A stretch of 64,000 nt of DNA, taken from contig CAJNOJ010000024.1 in the NCBI GenBank assembly GCA_905250025.1, forward strand, positions 310,001 to 374,000, in the 5' to 3' direction. Made by a program: the position numbers and the translations under genes. The DNA comes from Adineta ricciae. Lineage: Eukaryota; Rotifera; Eurotatoria; Adinetida; Adinetidae. The notes under the pieces were generated by a model. It had not been told where the DNA came from and made no database searches. It worked only from the letters and a program-made list of their open reading frames with translations. Positions 13,478 through 27,258 of the stretch are shown one piece after another (the stretch's first letter is position 1; every line of letters starts with the position of its first letter).

Positions 13478-16400
13478 TTATACAATAGCAACTGTATCCG
13501 AGCGTCGTTGCACTCGATGTTTCTTTCGTCGTTCATTGGCAACAGTTTCTTTGAATGAATCTCGCTCGTCGGATACACTTGCTGCTTGTTGAAATTTTCT
13601 TAACCGTTTGTCGGTTATCATGGGCATCTGTTCATGTTCGGTTTCGGATGATGTCTTATTTCGGTCTCGACCGGAACGAAACATGGCTTGCAGGTGCTGA
13701 AAAGGAGTTCGACGTGATGAGTATTGTCGCCGTTGGGCTGTATCGATTGTTTGACGACGACGAAGTTTAGTTGGACGAGTCAATATCGGTGTTGTTGCAC
13801 AAAATACTTCAGGTAGATCACTGTCATCGTACGAATCAGCATCATTGACATCAGGCTAGAAAATTTCGTTGAATTCAATCTCTACTAGTTATAATTATTC
13901 AAATCAATTAGTACATGCAACTAATCTGATTAGTATGATGTGTCAGGATTAGTTTAGTCTCTACTAACGACTTACTTTTATGGATTTATACGTATATGTT
14001 CATTCTATAATGTAAGGGGGAAAGATGGAGGAGAAATTCAACTGATCATTAACTCGTTCTGACAGTTTCATTACAAACGGTTGAAAACAATGATCCGTGC
14101 ATCAGACGAGAAGAGAATTATTGATAGACGTCGATGTCATAGGATGAAAATGTTAGATTATACTTACGAGACTGACAGTGTCAGCAGGCGCTGATAATTC
14201 AGCTAGTCCAGATGCTGTTACCGATGAATTCAGATGTTGACTATTTTGGCTTATTCCCGTGGAATTCTGTCGTTCAGTTTTCGTGCCCCAGCGAAATTTG
14301 TTTACATTTTTGAAAATATTTTTCGAACGCTTGGTTAAACTTCCATCCGGACCTCGACTCGTACTTGCATTCAAAATAACATTTGCTATTCCGTTGAGTG
14401 TATTTCGGCCAACACTTTCATTACTTTGTAAATGATCTAAGCTATTCATTCGACGCGGTACTGATCGCGTTTTATTCGTATCACTCGATGTTCGTGGTAG
14501 TTTTTTTTTCGCTTTCAAGATGATATTCTTTCGTATATTAATACATCGAATGTACTCTTCACCAGTTGCGTGCAGAATCGGTATGCATCCCATCGATGTC
14601 AAATTTGTATTCGCATCTCCACAACAAGCTAACTGGACGAGGTCGGATTGTTCAGTCGAATTGTTCTGTTGTTGTAAAACGGGATCGATTATCACATGAA
14701 TGATTTCTCTCCAAGCAATGTGTGGTTGCCAGTCCGGATTGGTGGAATTTTGATAAGTTTTATACATGGTTGTTTTCATATTTGTCATCAATTGATCGAA
14801 GACAACAGCTAAATTACGCACGACACAATAAGTCAAGATATTATGTCGAATATCACTTGGCTTTGTTCGACATGAATCGTAGTAAATAAGAGCATGATTT
14901 TTTATTAAATAATCCAACTCAATCTTCGCATTTCGACGTACACAGCATGCAAATGCGTGGACAAACATTCGTTGTATCGTTGCTGAATTCTCTTCGATAA
15001 ACGGATCGCCATCTAGCTGATAGTACCGACTTAATGTAGTACATAATGATAGGAAAGTTGTGCAATTATTCTTGATTTGCAAAACACCATCTAATCAAAC
15101 AAAACAACCATTTACACCTTTAAGATTTTCTTCGCTTCAACTTACCGAAACAGTGTTCTAGATGTTTTCTTGCAACTGTACCCCAGCAATTCAAATGTCG
15201 ACGTTTGAAGAACGAGTCAAATATCGTATCCATCATAGTAGTTGAATCCGTCATACATGAAATATAGAACGGTGTCTGATATACGTTTGCTAACGCATCA
15301 GCAAATGGATCAGCGAAGGATTCGAAGAAGTAGTAATCGACTTGCATATACAATGATTGACCTGTATCGGAACTCAAACGATATTTAACGATCACTTCCC
15401 AGGTTAGATCACTGCGTTTACGAGAAGAGATTATATCGCCGTCAGGATAGAGTATCGTCGGTCGACAACCGAGAGCGTTTTCTAATTCGGAAAAATGCTC
15501 TTCGATATTTTCACGAAGGAGATGAAAATCCCAGCGTGGGTACTGAAGAAAAATATCACGTAGGACGAGAACGGTTAGAAAACAACGAACACTGATAGGT
15601 GTTTCAGTTTGCTGACCATCTTCTGAGCCAGCTGATTCGTCATTTTTTGATGTATTCAATGTTGCCGATGAGCCTGACAAAGCGCCTGTTAACGGTTTGA
15701 CATCTTGATTAACAATAAAACCATCGAATTGATAGAACAGATATGTTGACGGACCTTCGACTTCCGTATCACGATAGACTGGTACTTGTTGGAATGATGC
15801 ATAATCTTTCCGTTGCATATAGTCCAAAACATAATTGAGAATACATTCATGATTTAATCCATCGTATTCAACAAGATGTGAATCAAGTAAGATCTTTACG
15901 ATCTCTTCGTAATCATTGCGTTCACCACATGTTGCTAGACAGGCCAGAATCAGTGGTGATGGTATAAGCATTTGTTTCGTATCATACATATGTATAACTT
16001 TGTCAATGAATTCATCACGTTGTATCAATGGCAGTGAACTTAATTCGAGTTCATCCGCATCAGGAATGTCATTGTCATTGGTAACAGTTATATTATTATT
16101 ACTATTGAGAATATTTGCTCCTAGTGATGGTTGGTCACGTATATCAAGATTCGATCGAGAGTTCGCGTGCAGAAAATGTGCTTTCGGATGATCGGATTGT
16201 CCTTGAGAGGATCGACGTTCTCTCGTTTGATGTGTATCGCGTTCGACACCGCATGTCTTCAAAATATATTCATTCGGATTTGATGAAAATTGTCGCTGTT
16301 TGAAATTTGGAATAAACAATGACATTGTATCGAAGGGAATTGTCGACGTTGGTGATGTTAATACATCACATATGATTTGAACGATTTGTTTGTCACCGAC

Positions 16401-17372
16401 GTAAGCTGCATAGTGTAATGGTAACCATCCACGTTCAGTGGTTAAATTTATCGACACATCTAACCAATTGAGTTTTTCACCGAAAAGTTTTGTAATCAAA
16501 TCGATTTTACGATGTGCAATAGAAAAATGTATCAAGTCATTGTATTCATTTTGGGATAATCGTACTATGGACGATTGAAGTAGGTTGTAAACTTTGGCGT
16601 TTTCGTTAATGATAGGTTTGTCTAACTGTTCCATGTATAAATATGTATGTAAAGGTGTATACAAATTGAAAAGACCGTGAATCGGCGAATTTAGATAATG
16701 TTCTTCTAGAACTACACCCTCTTCCATCATTTGCGATACGGATGGATTACTATCAATCAAATATTCAAGTGCAGTTAAAATATGTTGACGACAATTATCT
16801 GTGTCAATCGTTAAATGTCTCGCAGAAATCAACTTCTTCTTTATTCGATGATACCAACGCCATAGTGGATATCGGTCACGTGGACAACCATGTGCATCAT
16901 ATAATAAAAGGAGAAGAAAGTGAAGATTGTTAAAATTATCCGGCTTGCGAACCAGTCCATTTTGCAATTCTTGCAAAAGATCGATTAAAAATCCATATTC
17001 GAGTTCTTCGTATGGTAAGTCTTGATTACCAATACTCGTCATTGAAATTGCCACGCGATCTAAACATAGAACAATTTAGATGGATGAAACAAAACAGATC
17101 TGATCAAGTTTTAGAAAAGGAATTGGCAATGACGTTAGAAATTGCCCAGACATTCTTGATTGATTACTCAGAACTATAAGCATAATCTTGGCTCTTCTTT
17201 GAAGAACTTTTGTAGCTGTGACCTTTTCCTCCTTTTTATTGATTACCTGCTAATAGATCGATGCGTTAAAAGATATCGCAAAAGCCTATCTACATTGATA
17301 TAACTTACATGGTGTTAAGTAATCTTTTGTTAGATCTTCAGCAGATGCATGAAGGCGCACATTGACGGTCAT
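13478..17372 (-). CDS. Large ankyrin-repeat protein of unknown family
   Basis: Four exons (17309-17372, 15146-17059, 14168-15090, 13478-13855) join in frame to 3279 nt and 1092 aa. The first exon gives MTVNVRLHASAEDL and splices inside a Tyr codon. Two or three ankyrin-like units lie near residues 190-265, the clearest being GWLPLHYAAYVGDKQIVQII. The remainder is helical and mixed with low-complexity Ser/Asn segments. No membrane span or catalytic motif was seen. The C-terminal ~150 residues are basic and Arg-rich. It lies directly upstream of the TRPA gene on the same strand, and intron phases would allow a fused product. By itself it could be a cytoplasmic scaffold, but I recognise no named family. 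Introns: 249, 55 and 312 nt. Confidence 0.75.
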
Positions 17373-18275
17373 CGTTCTCGCAGGATTCTTTCTGTTGTTC
17401 TTTAATGTTAATGCGAAATGTAAATGGCACTTTGCTACCAAATCAATCTTATTATTTTTTGCGTATCTGCTAGTTTTTCTTTCTCCTTTTCCTCTCTGTT
17501 CTATTCTTCGTCTTTCTCCGGATGAGAATAGTTCTCACTAGAAAAAAAACGCGAGTCAGTTGAAAAATAACATCTGTTAAGAATTAATGATATTCAAAAC
17601 GCTACGGACGAGTATATGATGTACGCTCATGTTTGAATGAATGGGAAATGGGGAAATTTATAATTATACATAGACATCACTATTCAACCGACCGTGGAGA
17701 TGTGTTCGCGATCGTAGTACGTGTGTAGTTTAATCATCTACGCTCATCCTTGGTCGCCTTGATGTTGATCATATCAGTATTGTCAAGAACATTGAATTGA
17801 AAATACGTATTCATTTGTTTATGTGGGCATTTTCTTGTACAGATTTTAGAGAAGCAAATTTCGATACGGCATCTGTCACAAGTGCATAATGTCTGCGACA
17901 AATTACACTCTACGTGCATAAATATGTTGACTTATGAGTAACTATGACATAGATCTGTCAACACAATGATATGAATAAAGATAATTTAATAACAGCATAT
18001 CATAATTATAGATCACAAGGTTTTTCATTTCATTACAAAAACAAATTATTCGTCGAGAGCACATACTTCACAATCAATTTCGTTATTTTTCGAGAGATTC
18101 TTCACCACAGATAGGAAATTATCAACTATTGCATTCAATACATATATTTCATTCAAATCTATTGCTTTATACAAACAAACAAAAAACAGATCAGACAAAT
18201 ACTGATTATGGAATGATGTATAACAAAAAAAGAAAATAAGAAAAAATAATTTAACACATTCTTTATGCATCCATT
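17373..18275. other. Intergenic spacer with no gene seen
   Basis: Promoter side of the ankyrin gene and 3'UTR of the sidekick-like gene (which ends at 18276). A short minus frame at 17734-17919 contains several Cys residues but lacks splice context and a recognised family, and was not called. Confidence 0.5.
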
Positions 18276-21200
18276 TCAAAGTGCAAATGAAGAACATCCG
18301 TTGACTGCCGCACGTGAACGTGGAACATTATTCATTAAAATTGCACCATTAAACGCAACAGTTAAATCCGTTTCATCTGTTTCATTGTCTTCAGGAATCT
18401 TATTTGTTAAATGATTATTTGACATGTATGTATACAACTGTTGGGGCAACGCATGATACCAAGGATAATCCGAAGTCGATTGATTTTCATCCGAAGTCTG
18501 ATGATTGTGATTGTTGTTTAGAAGACTCTTAGTACTAGTTAAATCATCGTAAACAATCGGAGTCGGGATGGGTCGAGGAGGAGAACGACTTGAAAAGTTA
18601 TTGTATAAGAGATCACTCAATGCGAGACTATCACGATTTCGTTGAATGGTTAACTCACGATTGATTGGAGTGAGTAGCGTCGATGCTGTGTATAGACTTT
18701 GCTTCGATTCTGCGATATTCAAATTCGATGATAAGGTGTTCGTTGATTGTAATAGTTTTCGTTTGTTTAATTTCATTCGACAACAGCAACATGTGGTGAT
18801 CACACAACATAACATCACGAGAAGTAGAACTAATAGACTGAGAATAACATAGAAGAAGAATTGATTGGTTCGAAGAAATGTTTGAATATTTGAAAAGATG
18901 CGTAGTGGAGATAGGAATGAGGATGATAGGGATGTTAAATTGTATTTATATACTTCACTTGATTCACTCATACCGATGTGATTGACAGCGAATATTCGAA
19001 AGGAATATACCATGGAAGTATTACTTTGAAAAACATTTGGATTGATAAAATAAGGAGATTTTGTCACTCGATCGAGATACTTCCAATTTCGACCATCATC
19101 ATTTGAGTATTCGAGAAGAAAATATTCGGATTGTATAGACGATTTCCAAACGAATTCGTTGTACCGATCAATAAACAGATCGAATGGTGGGAGAGGAGCA
19201 TTGACTTGTGGACCAGTTCGAATGGATTTGTAGACGCACGGGCCGCATTGAATTGTACATGCACAAAGAGTAAATTCATAGAATTGATACGGATCCAGTT
19301 CGTCGATGCGCAAAGATGTACTGTTAGGTGATAGAAGTTGTTTGATAGTCTTCACACGGGTTGAAGAAGTATTCGCTGAGGTTGAAAATGATAGGCGATT
19401 GTCATAAGTTAAATCGTACGAACGAAGAATTCCATTTAATGCATTTGGTGGCTGCCAATCGAGTTGTAATGAAGTAAATGTTATATACGAGAATGTTAAT
19501 TGCTCAATCATACCGGGCGCTAGAAACATTAAAACGACAAGTTTGTGTAAGTTTATGTTTGTCAAGATTATGACCTACCATCTTCATTTGTTCGTACTAT
19601 ATCTGCATCGTATGTTGGCCCATCGCCGTTAATATTAAAGATATTCAGCATTATTTTATAAACGGTGTATGGAACTAAATTATTCAATACTGTGTTCGTG
19701 TCATTTGACGAAGCGATATAGTTTTGTTCTTGACTATTTGTTTCATTTGCTGCTATCCATCGAATGCGATATCCAGTCGACGGTACAAATCGGTTCACCG
19801 TCCACTTAACGAAAATTTCTGTTGAGCTTAAAACTGTGACGTTCAGTGATGTGATTGATACATCTGTGGGTGTTGGTGATTGTATATGGAAGTAATGCGC
19901 ATAGGAAAGTGGACCATCACCTATCGAATTGCTCAAGCAAACGTACACAACATATGTATCATTGATTGATGAATCTGTGCATAGATTGTTCAGTTGTATA
20001 GAATAATCTTCCGTGATTGGATGAAAACTTTTCTGGAAAGTCTGATCAGCAGAAAGAGGTTTGATTAAAACTTTGAAACGGGTGGCGTTGTCTATTGAAT
20101 CAAATCTCTGGAAATAGGGGAGAATGTTATCGAACTCGTGAATGTGAAAAGACTGTCTTACGCTCAACTGAAGTTTCAATTGACACGGTTGATTTGTTGA
20201 TAAAGATTCAATGATGGGTTGTATTAATGGTACTAAATGAAGGATAGGAATAAATGATATGCTATATTCCTGTATTTACCACTTTGTTTCGTTCGAATAG
20301 AATTCGTTGGTCGACTGTAATCACTGATACCCATATCATTCTGGGATGCTAATCGAAAGCGATATTTCGTATTCGATTTCAAACTAAAAGATATGAATTG
20401 AAAACTTGAGATTGAAGGATAAGCTATGTTCTACTTTTGTATCGAAATGGATGTTATTTGTCCATCAGGTTTATTCGATGGATCATACGGTTTCCACACT
20501 GGTGAGCCGTCTTCTTCGTATTCGATTAGCGTATATCGGATTGGGGCATAGTTGAAATCGGAATCTTTACGCCATGTTAAGGTTAAATTAGTAGCATTGA
20601 TCGATGTTTCGATGATTGTGGGTGGATAGGGAGCAGCCGGTCGATCTGAGCGATTGTTGTGTTTAAGTTCAGGAAATAGATGAAAAGAAACCTATTTACC
20701 TCGCTTTTCCATGGTTAATAAACGATTGACACTGTTCTCACCACAACCAATGCGAGTTTTGGCGCAAAGAATGAATGTATACGGCGTAGTTTTCTCCAAA
20801 TCTATGAAAAAAAGCATGAAATATCTCTTCGTGCAACAGTTCGGAGAGGAAGAATCTTCCGGCAGATGAAATCTTGACGTACTTGCTGCCAGATACGAGT
20901 TTGTTGTATTCGTCAGATTATCGATCTCAATCCGTGCCTGTTCGTCGTCTGATCGCCAGTACACAAGTCTATATCCAATTAAGATTCCATTCAATCTCAA
21001 TGGTTGCTGCCAAATCATTCTTGCAGACCAATGATCTACATCGGGAAAGAACACTTCAGTTGGTTTCGACGGAACTACAACAAATTCCCGTGAAAAATTA
21101 TTGAACCAATAAAACCATGTAATGTACCGTATTCATCCGTCGTAAATTCTATTGGATCACTGTAGATTCCGCATCCACTTGATGTACAAGCGCTGATTGC

Positions 21201-24200
21201 ACAAGAGTATCTCGTGTACCCATCAAGATTTGTTAGGATAAAGCTAACCGATGAACCATTATCGGCATGGTCCATCGTCGATATTGATGACGGCGATGAA
21301 AGTGGAAAATACATGATCTACATGTGGATAATAGAATTTTTTTTCTCCGTATGTGATTCAATTTACCTTATAGTTCGTAATGAAACCTCCTTGATCAACA
21401 GGTTTCAACGAGTTCCAAGAAAGTTTTGCCGATGTGCCGGTAATCGAATCGATATGAATGTTCAATGGCGGACCGAGCGGCACTAAAATATGCGTTTACA
21501 AATAGAATGACTTCGTTACATTTATTTGTACTGACCGCTTTCAAATGTTTTTTCCATTGTTTCGATCGCTGTTCGACTAGTACCAAAACTATTGAACGTA
21601 CGTAATCGAATGGAAAACACTGTGTTCGGAGGCGATAAATTGATGAAAGTAAACTCCGTGACAGATGGATCTTCAATTTTAATATCATTAATTCGTGAAT
21701 CATTGATTGAAATGATATAACCGACGTCTTTTCCAGTTGACGAAACTGAATTCCATTCATTGCTTGGTATCGACTAAAATCAAGTTTTTACACATGTATT
21801 TCGTTTCTAAAACGCAACAATTACCATCCAACGAACACGAATAGCACTGAAATTTGTGGCTTGTGCTAATAAAATCTGCGGCACACCAGATGGTACATCC
21901 GGTTTTGTTCGAAAGAAATCCGTTGGAATGCTTGCATTACTTGCACCTTTGATATTCACTGCTGACATTCGTATTCGATATAACTGACAGGGATGTAAAT
22001 CACGAAGATTCAATGTCGATTGTTCAACATTGAAAGACTAACAGAAAAGAACGATTTCTTTGAGATAATGATTGAAAATACTTTACTTCGAAATGTTCCC
22101 ATTGTGAATTGTTACTTTTAGTTTGAATTTCAACAATATATCGAAGAATATTTGTCTTTCCGGTATAACCAGGAGAAAACTTGACAACAGCTGAACGCTT
22201 TTCGATCGAAACAGCCTCAAGATTAGTTGGTGGTGATGGTATTTCAGGCGGATAGCCTGATTCGATCGATGCCGAACGCTTCAAACCAAAACCTTTCCGT
22301 GTCTTCGCTCGCACGCTAATTGTGTACCAAGTTGTTGCCGAGAGATTATTGATTTTGTAAGTGGTCAGTTCAGGTTTTATCTCAATGACCGAACGATCAG
22401 GTACAGTCGACTTGGTATTATTCAATTGATACCATTCGAGTTCATAACCAATGAGATCACCGTTGGTCTCAAGTGGTTCTTGCCAACTGATGTCCAGTGA
22501 GGTATCATAGACGTTTGAAAACGTTAAATTTTCAACTTGGTCAGGAACTGAAATAAAGATTTTTTTATTAAAAAAACACGAGCTAGTTCGATTTCGAATA
22601 TGATCAAAGCAAAATATCATACCGTCTTCGAGCGTTTGAACATAAACGATTGGTGATGACCACGGTCCGCTTCCAATTTTCGTCGCACAATTAATTCTCA
22701 AGGAATAATTTGTATATTTCTTCAACGAACCAATCATGAATTGATACATTTCAATCGGTTTAGCTTGCTGTACTTGATACAGTGTGAGGTTTCGTTTCAA
22801 ATCGACGAGTTCAATCTAAAAGACACCTATTAGTCCGTTGCTGAGTTTTGTTTCGCCATACTTTAAATGAATTCAGAATTCCATTGATATACGAGGATGC
22901 CGGGCCTTGCCATTTCATGAAAATCGCTGTCGAATTGATCGCTTCGTACTGTGTGATAGTTGGTGCACGACTTGGCACACCTTCAAGTGTACGAACTTTA
23001 ACAATTTCGCTTGCAGGCCCAACACCAACATTATTAACAACAGAAACTGTGATCAGATATGATTCCCATGTCATTAGATCTAAGATAAAAAAAGATAATT
23101 CATCACAACGTGTCAACTATTTCCTCGATAAACAAAACCTTTTAGAATATACGACTGCACTGATGCATTGATACGAACGGATTTCCAATTTAAATTTGGA
23201 TAGTTCAATGCATAATTAACGCTATATCCAATTAGTTGCCCATTGATACTCGATGCCGATGGTTTTATGAATTCAATTAGTACCGATGTTGAATCACGAG
23301 GAACAGCCGTGAGCGATTTCACAGTACCATTTGGAACTTAAATAATGGAATATGAATATTGTGATGATATTTTTCAAAGAAGTAAACTTACTCTCTTCCG
23401 GTAATGTTATATTATTACTAGGAGAACTGACTTGTCCTTCTCCTAATTGATTCCAAGCTGACAAACGAAAGCGGTAAGTTGTAAACGGCTGGAGATGACG
23501 TATTAAAGTCCATGTTTTCGTTTGATTCCTTGCCACCAAAACATCCTCCTTATTTTGCCAACCGAGCTCGTCATAATCGTTAATATCTGGTGAAGATGAA
23601 TCCTTCATTTGAATTGTATACCGCTCGATAGGTATACTTCCATCGAAGTTTGGTATCCATGTCAAATTTACTGCAACAGATTTACCTATAGAATCATTGA
23701 CCAATGAAGCGCGAACAAACGTGGGTGGCCAGGGCAATTCTATCATGAATAGTCGTTAGTTAAACGTCGAATAATACCGATAAACTCACCGATAATTGTA
23801 ACTTCTGTTGTTCGACTATCGTTGCCGGCCTCAGATTCGACCGTACAAGTATAATTACCCTAATAAAAAAAAATATTTCGGTGAGTTCACCCGATAAATC
23901 ATTTTCACGCTTTGATAGAGGCGATTATTAATGCTCAATGTGAACAAATCGTTTTTCGTCACGGACACGGTTATGACACACGCGTCTTTGATTAACCAAA
24001 TGATGAAGTTTTAATAGAGATTCACGTATAACTAGTACTAGTATTTTTGTTTTACTTACAGTGTCTTGATTCTGTGGTGTGTCAATGACAATTGTGCTCT
24101 CATTATAAAGTCTATTATGTGATATCGGTTGATTTGAATTAAAATACCAATGAATCCTTTTCGCTATATCCTCTTCGCTGATTACATGACAGACGAGCAC

Positions 24201-26138
24201 TAATGGTTGTGCTTTCACAATTTTCATCGTTGGTGGCAATGAGATAATTCTTGTGCGTCCTAAAGAATAGCTGTACCGAAACAAAAAGGCTGCGTTTTTT
24301 CCTCAGATACTTACGTCGAACTAGTAGTGTTGTACGTGCGTGTGCTGATCCGAGGATATTCTGCGCTAGACATTCATATGCACCTGAATCGTCGCGCATA
24401 GTGTTCAAAATGGATAAAACACCAGTTCGACTATCCGTATGAAAGCGATTTTGCAGATCTCTTATTAAGATACGTTCATCATTAACATTCACTAAATGAA
24501 GACATCGATAGAATACTTAGACAGAAAGCGAATTTTTGTATTACGTTTAAACCAAGTAATATTTGGTGTAGGAGATCCATTAGTTGTGCAGGTTAATTGA
24601 ACATCAGTACCATTGAAAACGATCAGATCTTTGCTAACAGTTACCGTGGGTGCTTCACCTAAATGATTCATTGTATTCGAGAAATAGTTGATGCAGTTAC
24701 AACAAACAATGTCTTACTTTTGATTTTGAGCCATGTCGAACGCGTATCTTCCCCAACATCATTTGTTAAAAAACATTGGTACATACCTTGATCGTCCCAT
24801 TCGATACTATTCAATATCAATCTATTTTCAACTAATTGAATTCTAAAAATGAAATCGATCTTCATAAATCCATTGCTCTTTTTTCCTTACTTTGAAAATT
24901 GATCGATTAAACGAACGGCATTTTTATACCAAGTTACATTAACATTGGTCGACATAGGAGTTCCATCGCATGTAAAATTGACATTGTCTTGAAGATCAAC
25001 ATTTTGAATCAACGGAAAGTTAGTTGATATGATAGGTACACCTAATGCAAGTATTTGTATTTTATTCATTTTCCCAAAAGACTTGTTTACCTCGAACGAT
25101 TAAATTCGCACTTGCATTGAGAAACTGTTCACTGTTTCGTGTTCGAATGTGACAAGAGTATATGCCTTGATCATCAGCGACGATCCCTCGAACTTCGAGC
25201 GTTCGATTGTATGGACCAATGTGAAATCGGCCATTGGTTTGATCGATTAAAACTGAATTCTTTTGCCAAATGATTTCTATGGTATTACTCGGACTAAAAC
25301 AACAGGTCAATAGTTTTCCGATGACGATTTCATCTTACCCGGCATTGGCAACACATTCGAATGACTTGATAGCATCACCAATCGTAGCTAGCTGATCGGT
25401 TGGTTTAACAATAAAGTCTAAAGTTGATTGAGGGAATTGAGATTTTCGTCGATTGATTTGTAAACGATAATCAGGCGATTGTTTCGTTCCTCCGACGAAA
25501 ATATTCTCGACCACAGCAAAATAAATTCTTTCGTCTTGATAATCTGCATTCAAGATCACTAGATTGTGTGTCGATGTAATGAAATATTTCTCATTGATAA
25601 TAATACGAATGTTATCTCGAGATGACGAACTACTTTTCATGAACCATTGTACACTTGGCTCCGGTGACGAACTAATCGTTGGTAATTGTAAAATAACAGC
25701 ATCAGATTCGTAAACGTTGACAAACTGATCGCGTTGACCACTTTGGAAGCCATCAAAGTACCAAACTGTCAAATGTGCTGCTTTGCTTGCAACTATTCCT
25801 ACGTCATTCTTCGCCAGACATCGATATGAACCTTGGTCGTCTTTTTTCGCTGATGGAATCTCGAAATAACTCAATGGAGAGAAGTTGCTCGTTAAATTCT
25901 CCCATTCACGTAACCACATATACGTAGGAGGTGGATAACCAATTGCATTACAAGTAAATACTTTTCGTGAACCTAGTGGAACGTCATTATCACTTGATTC
26001 ACGTAGAATTATTGGAGCTTGTAATTGTTCACCTATTCAGATCAAGAGATAGACACAAACAAAGGTTATGGTAATGTCTTTCTTACTGGAAATTGAGACA
26101 AAGAGAGTACATATAATATAAAACGAGTTGAAGAACAT
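18276..26138 (-). CDS. sdk: Sidekick-type adhesion receptor: 6 Ig + 13 FN3 + TM
   Basis: A many-exon gene. The first exon (26087-26138) encodes a signal peptide, MFFNSFYIICTLFVSISS, spliced in frame to the first Ig domain. I count six Ig domains between ~26.03 and ~23.8 kb, marked by DDQGSYRC, DDQGIYSC, DDQGMYQC, DDSGAYEC and GNYTC around the second Cys. Thirteen FN3 domains follow from ~23.75 to ~18.95 kb, each with the W..P and Y.. repeat pattern. A single TM helix with a CCCC run then leads into a cytoplasmic tail of ~180 aa. Six Ig plus thirteen FN3 is the sidekick architecture. Sidekicks are homophilic adhesion proteins at cell vertices and synapses. The tail ends NGCSSFAL, close to but not the same as the vertebrate SSFV PDZ-binding end. 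Individual FN3 borders are approximate. Confidence 0.85.
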
Positions 26139-27258
26139 AGGAAAGGTATGTACATTCGCTAGATGACAATATCTTAAATACGAATAGAAATAAACTTTCT
26201 TAGTTTCATTACAATAAGTGACAGTTGACCGACCGTTGACACCTTTGAAAGGTATGCTTTTATGATTCATTCAAATGACCAATGACCGCTTCTCGTTGGT
26301 TGACCATCGCCATCTTGCACTTGTCATATCCTCTTTCTCTCCTCCGTGTTCGCGCGGTGTATATATATATATATACGCTCGTTCAGCCTTATACATGTAT
26401 CGTCAGAAATGTCCTTTAGCTATAGACAATATGTGTATTTGTGTGGAATACTAATAGACAATTTCGATAATGATCGATTCATTGAAGCAGATCTTCTGTG
26501 TTTATTTTTTTAAATACTTTTTTCAGATGTTCAATGCGCGCACGCATCGAACGGGAAGAAATTATCCGCCATCAGACACGATTGCATTCGTGATGAGAAG
26601 ATTGCATGAGTATCTTCTACAAGGCGGTAGGTAAGATAACTCGCTCGATTCGGACCTCAAAGCGAAGTCATGTATCTCGAGCGGGTGTTTGACGGTAATC
26701 GATTTGAATGCAATGTATATAGGAGAAAAAATTGCAAAACTTGCATAGTCACCGATAGTATTTTGTTGCTTCTTTGGCTTTCACCTATTTCTATAAGTTA
26801 TTTCATTGTAATTACTCAAGTCAACATTACACAATCCAACATTTGAAATCAATATAAGTCTTGCTGTTTCATATCGCAAAGAACGTTCAATGTGAAATAG
26901 GCCATAATCTAAAACTGGAGACGAAAAGAGTCATCTTTAAAGTGCAAAACATTAGTTTCGAAATAAAAAAGAGGTCGCTGACTCCTGCGTGTGCGTATTG
27001 ATACACACCTCGCTTACATTCACCCAATAAATTCATTTTTCTTCGAAATCTAGTCATTTATTATAGCACTGTCTCAAATTTGAATCTGTTAGTTTGATTG
27101 CTCGCTATGTAACCATCTTGTGATTTATGAAAATACTTTAACCTGTCTTATCGAACTATAACAGATAAGATAAAAGTCCTCTCCTAAACCATTTTTAAAA
27201 ACCTTTTAAATTTGACTTCAAACATCGAGTGATATACATTCTTGCATTCTATATTCCG
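26139..27258. promoter_or_regulatory. Divergent intergenic region between sdk-like and PHYH genes
   Basis: About 1.1 kb separating two divergently transcribed genes, so it should contain both promoters. It holds a short TA run at 26359-26375 and a GC-richer segment at 26521-26700. That segment has an open plus frame running from an acceptor-like TTTTTTCAG (ends 26526) to a donor-like GGTAAGAT. Part of it resembles a segment on the other side of PHYH (see findings). Confidence 0.4.
26359..26375. repeat. (TA)n run
   Basis: A short TA dinucleotide run after a GCGCGG block in the divergent promoter region. It could act as TATA-like sequence for either gene or simply be a microsatellite. Confidence 0.6.
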
